A DNA stretch of 64,000 nucleotides from Sorangium aterium (lineage in GTDB: Bacteria; Myxococcota_A; Polyangia; Polyangiales; Polyangiaceae). Both the position numbers and the translations under genes were made by a program. Positions within the stretch are counted from its first letter, which is position 1, and every line of letters begins with the position of its first letter. The notes below the pieces were generated by a model. That model had not been told where the DNA came from, searched no databases, and saw only the letters and a list, made by a program, of their open reading frames with translations. The stretch spans positions 2,232,001 to 2,296,000 of the forward strand of contig NZ_JAQNDK010000001.1 in assembly GCF_028368935.1 (NCBI RefSeq), in the 5' to 3' direction. Below, in pieces: positions 33,622-41,327 of this stretch.

Positions 33622-34593
33622 TTAGAAGGTGTGCACGATTCCAACGCCGACGAGCGGCGAGATCGCCGGCGTTTCACCGACGGTCTCTGCAGACCACCCC
33701 AGTGTGAACCGCCGGTGGACGAGCGGCACGGAGGCGCCCACCTCGAGCTCGAGGGCGGTGTCCTCGCCGAGGAGCGCAGCGGCGCGCACGAGGCCTCCGG
33801 CGCTCCACCACGACCGCACAGCGGACTCCGGGTTCGAGATACCCCGCCCCGCCGCCGCGAGCCAGCCGCCGGCGGCGACGACGCAGGGCTCTGCGCTGAC
33901 GATACGGACGAGCTGCCAGCGCAGCGGGCACGCGGAGAGGGCCGCGGCCGCCCACTGGATGAGGGCGCTGTCGCCGCCCGACAGCAGGTCGTTCCGCGCG
34001 TACATCAGCGAGAGACCGAACGACGGGCTCAGCGGGCCCTCGACGTGCGGGGTCACCCGGATACCGAGGGCGCCGCCCAGGCTCACATGAGGTGCGACGA
34101 CCTGGGTCACCAGGGCGTGCGCGCCGAGCGTGAACCTGAGCGGGAACGGCGGCGCCTCTTGCGGGGCGACCGGAGGCGCCTGGGGGACAGCGGGCGGCGG
34201 CGCAGGGGGAGAGAGGGGCTCGGTCACCTCGGCCACCTCGTCGAGCGCGAGCGACGCGGTGAGCGAGAGCGCCTGCACCACAACGTCGCACGACGTGGCA
34301 TCGACGATCCGCGTGTCAGTCTCGCCGCCCGCGTGAACGACGCGCAGCTCGCCGTGGACCCCGGCCCCGCCGCGGCTCAGCCGGACGCGGACACCCCAGC
34401 CGTCCTCGCCGTCGGCCGCGAGGCGCACGCGGTCCGACCGGGCACGGATGCCCTGGTAGAACTGGTCGGCGGTCGCGCAGTCCGCCGGGGCATCGAAGTC
34501 GATGCGAATGGGGATCGGCGCCGGCGCCGCGGTGGCCGATGACCAACCGAGGACGACGAGCTCGATGAGCGAGATGCCGTCACCGGAAGCCAC
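33622..34593 (-). CDS. Putative outer-membrane protein of the sigma-factor cluster
   Basis: A 323-residue protein of no family I recognise. Residues 1-24 look like a weak signal peptide (ending near SSATAAPAP). Residues 25-125 (IRIDFDAPADCATADQFYQGIRARSDRVRLA...) are an alpha/beta periplasmic-like domain. A Pro-rich hinge (PPAPPPAVPQAPPVAPQ) leads to 180 residues of alternating amphipathic strands ending in VGVGIVHTF, with the terminal aromatic typical of outer-membrane beta-barrels. The same layout often accompanies ECF sigma/TPR genes in myxobacteria, from my general knowledge. Function unknown. Confidence 0.65.
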   Translation of the reverse strand: MASGDGISLIELVVLGWSSATAAPAPIPIRIDFDAPADCATADQFYQGIRARSDRVRLAADGEDGWGVRVRLSRGGAGVHGELRVVHAGGETDTRIVDATSCDVVVQALSLTASLALDEVAEVTEPLSPPAPPPAVPQAPPVAPQEAPPFPLRFTLGAHALVTQVVAPHVSLGGALGIRVTPHVEGPLSPSFGLSLMYARNDLLSGGDSALIQWAAAALSACPLRWQLVRIVSAEPCVVAAGGWLAAAGRGISNPESAVRSWWSAGGLVRAAALLGEDTALELEVGASVPLVHRRFTLGWSAETVGETPAISPLVGVGIVHTF

Positions 34594-34748
34594 GGGCCCG
34601 AAGGTGCCACGAACCGTTCGCGAACCGCCAGATGGTCATGCAGCCACCCGATGTGCAACGTGCAAATATCCAGGGTGGTGACGCAGCGCGGCGGCGGTGC
34701 GCACACAGGCGCTGTGAGCTACCTCATCGCGGGAGCGTGGGATCGCGC

Positions 34749-35390
34749 TCACGCTCCTCCGAGGCGAACGAGCACCTCGCGCAGCGATCCGAGCTCCGCG
34801 TCCGCGCCGGTGAAGTCCGACGGCGCGGTGAGCGGCGACGGGACGACCCAGCACGTCAGGCCCGCGGCCTTGGCCGACCGGAGCCCGCGCTCGGAGTCCT
34901 CGATCACGAGGACATCGCGCGCCGCGAGCCCCAGCCGCTCGCAGGCGATCCGGTACGGCTCGGGGTCCGGCTTGGCGCGCGCGTACTGGTCCCGCGTGAG
35001 CGCGAACTCGAACCACCGCAGGAGGCCCGTCGCCGCGTGCGCTCGTTGGAACGGCTCGGGCTTGCTGCTCGTGACGATCGCCATGCGAAAGCGCGCGGCG
35101 AGCTCCGTGACGACCTCGCGCACGCCCGGCAACAGCGTGTCTCCGCCCGCGACGAGCTCGAGGTACCGGCGATCCCTCTCATCGGCCAGCCGCCGCACGG
35201 CCGCCTCGTCGACCCCGCGAGCGCTGGCGAGGTGCCAGGCGCCGCGCGCTTCGACGAGGAACAGCTGGCGATAGTCGCCGATGGTGAGGTCGACGCCGAC
35301 CGACGCGATCGTCTCGCGCGTCGCCTGGAAGTAAAGCCCTTCGGTGTCGACGAGGACTCCATCGTTGTCCCAGAGGATGGCCTTGAACAC
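34749..35390 (-). CDS. HAD-superfamily phosphatase (beta-phosphoglucomutase-like)
   Basis: A 213-residue cytoplasmic hydrolase of the HAD superfamily, subfamily IA. Motif I is ILWDNDGVLVDTEG (nucleophile Asp, with Asn in place of the more common Phe-Asp-Met pattern), motif II is IVTSSKPEPF, motif III Lys lies in RAKPDPEPYRIA and motif IV is VLVIEDSERGLRSAKAAGL. The cap is helical. It would dephosphorylate a sugar or small phosphate ester, or act as a mutase. The start is a GTG at 35390, directly before the first strand; no ATG fits. Confidence 0.88.
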   Translation of the reverse strand: MFKAILWDNDGVLVDTEGLYFQATRETIASVGVDLTIGDYRQLFLVEARGAWHLASARGVDEAAVRRLADERDRRYLELVAGGDTLLPGVREVVTELAARFRMAIVTSSKPEPFQRAHAATGLLRWFEFALTRDQYARAKPDPEPYRIACERLGLAARDVLVIEDSERGLRSAKAAGLTCWVVPSPLTAPSDFTGADAELGSLREVLVRLGGA

Positions 35391-35786
35391 GCCGGGCCTT
35401 CGTAGCGCCGCCCCTCGATGCCGGCAAGCGAGCTCCGCGGCAGCGGACGCTGCGCCTCGGCCCTCGGCGCTCGGAAGGACGCGCCCGCGCGAGCGCGGAT
35501 GCGCGCCGCCGGGCCGTCGCGACTCACGTCGCGGACGCCCGCAGCAGACACCCATCTGCTGCAGGCAGCGAGGGACCCGGCCGAGCGCGTCGGCCGTTTC
35601 CCTGCCGCCCTGCCTGTCGGTGGGAGAGGCAACCCAGAGGCAAACCGACGAGGCGACGAGGCGAGACACGGAGAAGCCGAGACATAAGCGCTCGCGAAGT
35701 ACAAAGTTCGTGACTGCGCCACCAGGGATGGTGCTAGCCTCGGTCAAGGCGGATAACACCAACGCATCCACCGAGGCGGTGCTCCC
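35391..35786. other. Divergent intergenic region, HAD gene / small Lys-rich gene
   Basis: About 400 bp without a supportable gene. It lies between divergent genes, so promoters are expected. Around 35690-35760 the GC content falls relative to flanks. No repeat or hairpin stood out. Confidence 0.5.
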
Positions 35787-35918
35787 ATGGGCGACAAATC
35801 TCCGAAGGCCAAAGAGCGACAGAAGAAGCAGGACACGGCGGAGAAGAACCAGAAGAAGGCAGCCGCGACCGCCAAGGCGTCGCCTGCTCCGGCCGCGCCC
35901 GCCAAGAAGGGCAAGTAG
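35787..35918 (+). CDS. Small Lys/Ala-rich conserved protein (43 aa)
   Basis: A 43-residue open frame that encodes MGDKSPKAKERQKKQ, then a Lys/Gln/Ala-rich helix-like segment and a Pro/Ala tail ending KKGK. The opening MGDKSPK-x-K is shared, to my knowledge, by very small basic proteins seen in many unrelated bacteria. Codon usage fits coding DNA (Lys codons mostly AAG). A purine-rich GAGGCGG lies 8 bp before the ATG. The protein is strongly basic and probably unstructured, so RNA, ribosome or nucleoid contact is one guess. Function unknown. Confidence 0.75.
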   Translation: MGDKSPKAKERQKKQDTAEKNQKKAAATAKASPAPAAPAKKGK

Positions 35919-36095
35919 TCGGACCGAGCGGGGCCGCGCTCGGCGCGGGCCACACCCCCTTTCGACAAGCTCCCCACCTCGCCTCTCCCGGGGCTCGGCG
36001 CGCGGGTCGCTCGGCGCCTAGCCGCGGACGGGCCAGATTTCTTCCACCGCAGCATCTTCCTGGCGCGGCGGCCTCGCGCTAGAGAGGGCCGAGCC

Positions 36096-36878
36096 GTGCG
36101 ACCCACCCCGCTCCAAGCCGTCGCGCCGCCGCTCGCCGCGCTCGTGATCCTGCTCGCGCTCTGGGAGGCGCTCGCCCGAGCGCTCAGCATCCCTGCCTAC
36201 CTCCTGCCGCCCCCCTCGGACGTGGCGCGGGCGGGCGCGGTGGACGCCGGCCCCCTGCTCGCCGGCGCGGTCACGACGGCGAAGGCCGCGCTCGCGGGCT
36301 TCTTCCTCAGCGCCGTGGTCGGCGTGCTCGCCGCCATCGCGCTCGCCTCGTCGCGCCCGCTCGAGCGGGCGCTCTATCCCTATACCGTCTTCCTGCAGAC
36401 CGTCCCGATCGTCGCCATCGCCCCGCTGCTCGTGCTCTGGTGCGGCCCCGGCCTGCGCGCGGTCGCGGTCTCGGCGTTCATCGTCTCCGTGTTCCCGGTC
36501 ATCGCGAACACGCTCACCGGCCTGCGCTCCGTCGAGCCCGCGCTGCGGGATCTCTTCCGGCTCTACGGGGCCGGCCGCTTCGCCACGCTCCGCAAGCTCG
36601 AGCTGCCCTCGGCGCTCCCCCACCTCGTGACGGGGCTCCGCATCGCGGCGGGCCTCGCGGTCATCGGCGCGATCGTCGGGGAGTTCGTCGCCGGCTTCTC
36701 GGAGGACGCCGCCGGCCTGGGCATCCTGGTCCTCTCCGCCTATCGCCAGCTGCGCACGGATCTGCTCTTCGCCGCCGTGCTGCTCGCCTCCGGGCTCGGC
36801 CTCGCGCTCTTCGGCGCCGTCGACCTCGCCGGCAGGCGGCTCTTGCGGCGCTGGCATCCTTCGGAGATCAATCGCTGA
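36096..36878 (+). CDS. ABC transporter permease, NitT/TauT/thiamine-precursor type
   Basis: A 260-residue inner-membrane permease with six predicted helices, starting LQAVAPPLAALVILLALWEAL. The PAYLLPPPSDV segment after helix 1, QTVPIVAIAPLLVLWCGPG, and the coupling loop LFRLYGAGRFATLRKLELPSALPHLVTGLR are typical of the SsuC/TauC/ThiX class. Its stop overlaps the binding-protein start by one base (TGATG), so the two are co-translated. The ATPase needed to energise it is not adjacent; the class-matched ATPase at 2478-3320 is a candidate. Start is a GTG. Confidence 0.88.
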   Translation: MRPTPLQAVAPPLAALVILLALWEALARALSIPAYLLPPPSDVARAGAVDAGPLLAGAVTTAKAALAGFFLSAVVGVLAAIALASSRPLERALYPYTVFLQTVPIVAIAPLLVLWCGPGLRAVAVSAFIVSVFPVIANTLTGLRSVEPALRDLFRLYGAGRFATLRKLELPSALPHLVTGLRIAAGLAVIGAIVGEFVAGFSEDAAGLGILVLSAYRQLRTDLLFAAVLLASGLGLALFGAVDLAGRRLLRRWHPSEINR

Positions 36879-37960
36879 TGCACTCCCCCGACAGCCGCCG
36901 GTTGTTCCTGCAACGCCTCGCCTCCCTGGTCGCCGTCCCCCTCCTCGCCCCCGCCTGCTCGCGCTCGCAATCGCCGGAAGGCGACGGGCGCGCGTCGTCC
37001 GCGTCCCCGCAAGGAAGCGCGCCGGCCACGCCTTCCCAGGGCGCGCCGGCCGCGCCCGCCACGGCTGCCCAGAGCGCGCCGGCCGCGAAGGTGAAGCTCG
37101 CCCTCAACTGGGTCCCGGAGCCCGAGTTCGGCGGGTTCTACGCCGCGCGCGAGTCGGGCGCGTTCGCCAAGGAGGGGCTCGACGTCGAGATCCTCGGCGG
37201 CGGCGCCGGCGTGCCGGTCGTCCAGATGGTGGCCGGCGGGCAGGTGGATTTCGGCATCTCCGGCGCCGACGAGGTGCTCACCGCCCGCGCCCGCGGCGCG
37301 GACGTGCTCCCCCTCCTCGCCGTGTTCCAGACCTCGCCGCAGGCCATCATGACCCACGAGAGCCGCGGCGCGAAGAGCATCGCCGACATCCTCAAGTCGG
37401 GCACGCTCGCGATCGAGCCGGGGCTGCCTTACGCCGCCTACCTCAAGAAGAAGTACGGGTTCGACAAGGTGAAGGTCGTGCCGTACGACGGCGGCGTCGC
37501 CCGCTTCGTCGCCGACAAGGACTTCTCCCAGCAGTGCTTCATCACGGCCGAGCCGATCGCGGCCAAGCGCAAGGGGAGCGACCCCGCCGCGTTCCTGGTG
37601 GCCACCGAGGGGTTCAACCCGTACGTCGTCGTCGTGATCACGCGCGCAGCGCTCTGGAAGGAGAACCCGGAGCGCGTCCGCGCGTTCGTCCGCGCGACGC
37701 GCGAGGGCTGGCGCACCTACCTCCAGGATCCGACGCGGTCCAACGAGATCATGGCCAAGCTCAACACCTCGATGGACGCGGAGACCTTCGTCGCCGCGGC
37801 CGAGGCGCAGCGGCCGCTGATCGAGACCCCCGAGACCAAGGAGAAGGGCCTCGGCGTGATGACCAGCGAACGCTGGGAGACGCTCGCGAAGCAGCTCGTC
37901 GACCTCGGCGTGCTCCAGAAGGCGCCGCCGATCGACGAGGTGCTCGTCGCGATGCGCTGA
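36878..37960 (+). CDS. ABC transporter substrate-binding lipoprotein (NMT1/THI5-like)
   Basis: A 360-residue lipoprotein with Arg-rich start, hydrophobic core and lipobox VPLLAPAC, then an Ala/Pro/Ser linker to about residue 70. The domain begins VKLALNWVPEPEFGGFYAA, with GLDVEILGGGAGVPVVQMVAGGQVDFGISG, followed by LPYAAYLKKKYGF, FNPYVVVVITRAAL and a terminal helix, the pattern of NMT1/THI5-like proteins that bind pyrimidine thiamine precursors or related aromatic or sulfonate ligands. It is translationally coupled to the permease. The ligand is inferred from family, not shown. Confidence 0.88.
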   Translation: MHSPDSRRLFLQRLASLVAVPLLAPACSRSQSPEGDGRASSASPQGSAPATPSQGAPAAPATAAQSAPAAKVKLALNWVPEPEFGGFYAARESGAFAKEGLDVEILGGGAGVPVVQMVAGGQVDFGISGADEVLTARARGADVLPLLAVFQTSPQAIMTHESRGAKSIADILKSGTLAIEPGLPYAAYLKKKYGFDKVKVVPYDGGVARFVADKDFSQQCFITAEPIAAKRKGSDPAAFLVATEGFNPYVVVVITRAALWKENPERVRAFVRATREGWRTYLQDPTRSNEIMAKLNTSMDAETFVAAAEAQRPLIETPETKEKGLGVMTSERWETLAKQLVDLGVLQKAPPIDEVLVAMR

Positions 37961-38088
37961 TCGGCACGACAGGCGCCCCGCGCGCGGCGCGCGGCGCGAG
38001 ATCTCGGCGCGCGACTTCGTCTAGAATGTCGCACGTCGCCGCGCCTCCCGGCGCAGCCGCGCCCCAACGCAAGGGAAGAACGCCCTCC

Positions 38089-39633
38089 ATGGCTTCCACG
38101 CATCGACCTCGGGCCAGCCGGCTCCCGTTCGCCTCGCTGCCCCTCGCGGCGGCGTACGTGCCTGCCGCCGTCGCCATCGCCTTTGCCGCGTGCGGCCCCG
38201 AGTTCACGGCGCGCCCGCCCGACGCGTCGACGAGCTCGAGCACCGGCGGCGGGAGCGGCGGGACCGGCGGGAGCGGCGGCGGGTGTCCTGGAGGCGGCAT
38301 GATCTGCGGCGACGCATGCGTCGACCCGATGACGGACGCGCAGCACTGCGGCACGTGCGACGTCGCCTGCCCGACCTTCGGCGGCGAGCCGACCTGCCTG
38401 GACGGGGTCTGCCAGTCGCCGGCGTGCGAGGAGAACCGCGGCAACTGCGACAAGGACCCCGAGAACGCCTGCGAGGTGGATCTCCTCACGAGCACCGCGC
38501 ATTGCGGCAGGTGCGACAAGCCCTGCGGCGGCCAGTGCGTGCGGGGCGCCTGCGTCGCGCCCACGCACATCGCGGCCGGCACGGATTACACGTGCGCGGT
38601 GCTCAGCGACGGCTCGGTCTGGTGCTGGGGCAAGAACACCTGGGGCAACCTCGGCGACGGCACGCTGCAGCAGGATCGACCGCTCCCCAGGCCGGTCGCG
38701 GGCCTCAGCGGCGCCACCCGGGTCGCGGCGAGCATCTCGCCGGGGCGCGTGCACACCTGCGCGGTGCTCAGCGACGGCTCGGTCTGGTGCTGGGGCGCGG
38801 GCAACAGCGGACAGCTCGGCGACGGCGAGGCGACGAACTCCCCCTCCCCCGTGCGCGCCAAGGAGCTCGCGGGCGCGACCCAGGTCGCCGTCGGTGGGAC
38901 CCATACGTGCGCGGTGACGACGTCGCACGAGCTCTATTGCTGGGGCGAGGGCAGCTCCGGCCAGCTGGGCTATGGCGACGAGGTCGATCGGGTCGAGCCC
39001 ACCGTGATGCTGGACGGCGTGGACTCGGTGAGCGCCGGCCTCTCGCACACCTGCGCGGGCATGGTGGAGCGGATGGGCGAGCGCACGATGAACTGCTGGG
39101 GCCACAACGAGAGCGGCCAGCTAGGCATCGGCAACTTCAACCAGCAGAACACCCCGCAGCCCGTCGCGGGTCTCACCAGCGTCGCGCTCACGGCCGCGGG
39201 CGCCTTGCACACGTGCGCCGCGCCGGCGCGCGGCGTGGCCTCCTGCTGGGGCAAGGGAGAGCAGTACCGCCTCGGGACTGGCGTCGTGAACCCTGAGGCG
39301 ATTCCCCGGAAGATCCCGGACCTCGTGGACGTGACCCGGATCTCGCTCGGCGCGAGGCACTCCGGCGCGGTCCTGGCGGGCGGCGAGGTGCTCATGTGGG
39401 GCGACAACGCGAAGGGGCAGCTCGGCACCGGCACGCAGGATCCGGGGCTCCTTCCGGAGCCGATCGGGCTGACCGACGTGGTCGAGCTGGCCCTCGGCGA
39501 TGACCACAGCTGCGCGCTCAAGCGCACGGGCGAGATGCTCTGCTGGGGTAACAACAGCAACGGCGAGCTGGGCGACGGGACCGTCGAGCCCCGGCTCGTG
39601 CCGACGCGCGTCGTCTGGCCGACGCCGCCGTAA
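38089..39633 (+). CDS. RCC1-repeat surface lipoprotein
   Basis: A 514-residue lipoprotein (lipobox AIAFAAC near residue 33). A short Gly/Ser linker is followed by a Cys-rich segment (CDVACPTFGGEPTCLDGVC, CDKDPENACEVD) typical of Sorangium surface proteins. From about residue 165 there are at least seven RCC1-type beta-propeller blades, each with a CAVLSDGSVWCWGKN-like strand and G-Q-L-G-D-G turn (for example GNLGDGT, GQLGDGE, GQLGYGD, GQLGIGN, GQLGTGT, GELGDGT). A propeller for protein or ligand binding outside the cell is likely. An AAGGGAAG element 12 bp upstream supports the ATG at 38089; a start at 38026 is possible. Confidence 0.83.
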   Translation: MASTHRPRASRLPFASLPLAAAYVPAAVAIAFAACGPEFTARPPDASTSSSTGGGSGGTGGSGGGCPGGGMICGDACVDPMTDAQHCGTCDVACPTFGGEPTCLDGVCQSPACEENRGNCDKDPENACEVDLLTSTAHCGRCDKPCGGQCVRGACVAPTHIAAGTDYTCAVLSDGSVWCWGKNTWGNLGDGTLQQDRPLPRPVAGLSGATRVAASISPGRVHTCAVLSDGSVWCWGAGNSGQLGDGEATNSPSPVRAKELAGATQVAVGGTHTCAVTTSHELYCWGEGSSGQLGYGDEVDRVEPTVMLDGVDSVSAGLSHTCAGMVERMGERTMNCWGHNESGQLGIGNFNQQNTPQPVAGLTSVALTAAGALHTCAAPARGVASCWGKGEQYRLGTGVVNPEAIPRKIPDLVDVTRISLGARHSGAVLAGGEVLMWGDNAKGQLGTGTQDPGLLPEPIGLTDVVELALGDDHSCALKRTGEMLCWGNNSNGELGDGTVEPRLVPTRVVWPTPP

Positions 39634-40160
39634 CGCGACGCCTCGACCGCGGGGACCGCCGACGCACGCGCGGTGAGCCGACTGGGCATCGCCCGACGCG
39701 CCTCAATGGCCTTCGAGAACATCCGGCAGCATTCACCACTACCCGACCAGGACGCGCTCTCCGCCTGTTGCACACATCTGCCGCCAGGGACACCACGTAA
39801 CATGACGTGGCAGACGTGGCAGACGTAGCAGACGTAGCAGACGAGACAGACGTGACGCGCGCCGTGCAGCAAGGGCGCAAGCGCGCAACCACGCGGACAC
39901 ACATGCGAAAACAGACGTGGGCGACGTGGGCGACGCGGGCGACGCGCGCGATGCGAGCGCCGGTCAGCTGGTCAGCCGCCACCCTGATATTTCATGAACC
40001 GGATAATTTCGACTCGACAGCCAATCAACTCAACCGCATATACTCCAGCTATCATGACCGCGTCGTCAGCCTGACGAAGCCAGGCAGTTTGCATTTTGGC
40101 TTCTCGACGCGGCCTATTTCGACAACCCCGGTCCGGCAACCATGGACCCCTGGAGGGCAT
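39634..40160. other. Intergenic stretch with 9-bp tandem repeats
   Basis: About 530 bp between two rightward secreted-protein genes. It contains two groups of 9-bp repeats (39805-39858 and 39915-39959) and, from about 39985 to 40135, a lower-GC stretch that likely holds the promoter of the beta-propeller gene. No coding region is supported. Confidence 0.6.
39805..39959. repeat. Two clusters of 9-bp tandem repeats (ACGTGGCAG / ACGTGGGCG)
   Basis: Cluster 1 at 39805-39858 has six 9-base units: ACGTGGCAG twice, ACGTAGCAG twice, then ACGAGACAG and ACGTGACGC. Cluster 2 at 39915-39959 has five: ACGTGGGCG twice, ACGCGGGCG, ACGCGCGCG and ATGCGAGCG. The gradual unit-to-unit change suggests slipped-strand growth with decay. 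In the gap upstream of a secreted propeller gene they may carry repeated binding sites. Confidence 0.75.
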
Positions 40161-41294
40161 ATGTCGCATTCCGCCACGTCAAAATCATCGCACTCCAACG
40201 GAAAATGGTTGGCCTGCGGCGCGCTGGTGCTCCTCTCCGCCGTGTCGCCGCTGATCCCGGGTCCGGCGCTGGCGCAGGGGGGATGCTACGGCGAGATCAA
40301 GACGTTCGCGACGGTTCCGGCGGCTCCGGGGTTCCCCGAAGGGATCGCGGTCCATGGCAATCGGGTCTACGTCTCCGGTCCAGCGACGTTCGGCACCGCA
40401 GGTCAAGGCCCGTCCAAGATCGCTGTATTCGACAGGGACAGCAAAGTCCAGAAGAATACGATCGTGGTGGCGGGCGAGGCGCTCGGCGCCGAGCATGCCC
40501 TGAGCTGCATCGCCGTCGACGACGACGGCCGCGTCTACGCGCTCAGCACGCAGCTCGGCCTCCTGCGCTTCACGAAGACTGGACACGGATATGTCCAGGA
40601 GGGCTACGGCGATCCGCTGCCGGATCTACCGGCTTGTGGGATGGCCGCGCCGGGACAGGCGTGCTCGCCGACGCCCTTCCCGACGCCGCCGCTACCGAAC
40701 GATATCGCCTTCGACGAGGAGGGTTACGCGTATGTGACCGACTCGCTGCAGGCGACGATCTTCCGCTACGCGCCCGGCGGCGGCGCGCCGGAGATCTGGT
40801 TCCAGAGCACGGCCCTCGTCGGCAGCGGCGACCTGCCGATCGGCGTGAACGGGATCCGGCTCGATCCGGAGCGGGAGCACGTCTATTTCTCTGTGACGTT
40901 CTCCCCGACGGATACGAGCCTGGGATCCATCTACCGGCTCCCCCTCGTCGACGCCCCCGAAGAGGCCGATCTGGAGCTGGTCCACGACTACGATGCTGGC
41001 GAGGCGCCCGACGGGTTCACGTTCGGCAAGTCGGGGAAGCTCTATGTCGCGCTCGCGGCGGCCAACGCGATCTCGGTGCTCGACGAGCACGGGGTCGAAA
41101 AGTCGCGCATCGAGAGCGCACCAGGGGAGGAGATTCCCCTCGACGCCCCCGCCAACGTGGCCTTCAACGACCCGGCGCAGATGCTGCTCATCGTGAATCA
41201 CGCGAGCTTCACAAGGAACCCCGAGCACTTCGGGGTGCTGAGGGTCTGGGTCGGCGACAAGGCCGATCCGCTCGAGAAGCCGTCGCTTCCTTGA
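40161..41294 (+). CDS. Secreted beta-propeller protein (SMP-30/gluconolactonase-like)
   Basis: A 377-residue exported protein. The signal WLACGALVLLSAVSPLIPGPALAQ predicts cleavage after ALA. The mature part holds repeated four-strand blades: GFPEGIAVHGNRVYVSG, CIAVDDDGRVYALST, NDIAFDEEGYAYVTDS, VNGIRLDPEREHVYFSVT, DGFTFGKSGKLYVALA and ANVAFNDPAQMLLIVN, as in SMP-30/gluconolactonase/strictosidine-synthase-like propellers. Metal-binding residues were not verified, so catalytic activity is open. A GGAGG at 40152-40156 supports the ATG at 40161. The gene is convergent with the VWA-protein gene. Confidence 0.8.
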   Translation: MSHSATSKSSHSNGKWLACGALVLLSAVSPLIPGPALAQGGCYGEIKTFATVPAAPGFPEGIAVHGNRVYVSGPATFGTAGQGPSKIAVFDRDSKVQKNTIVVAGEALGAEHALSCIAVDDDGRVYALSTQLGLLRFTKTGHGYVQEGYGDPLPDLPACGMAAPGQACSPTPFPTPPLPNDIAFDEEGYAYVTDSLQATIFRYAPGGGAPEIWFQSTALVGSGDLPIGVNGIRLDPEREHVYFSVTFSPTDTSLGSIYRLPLVDAPEEADLELVHDYDAGEAPDGFTFGKSGKLYVALAAANAISVLDEHGVEKSRIESAPGEEIPLDAPANVAFNDPAQMLLIVNHASFTRNPEHFGVLRVWVGDKADPLEKPSLP

Positions 41295-41327
41295 GACGAG
41301 ACCAGGGCTCCGGACGCCGCCCTCGCC

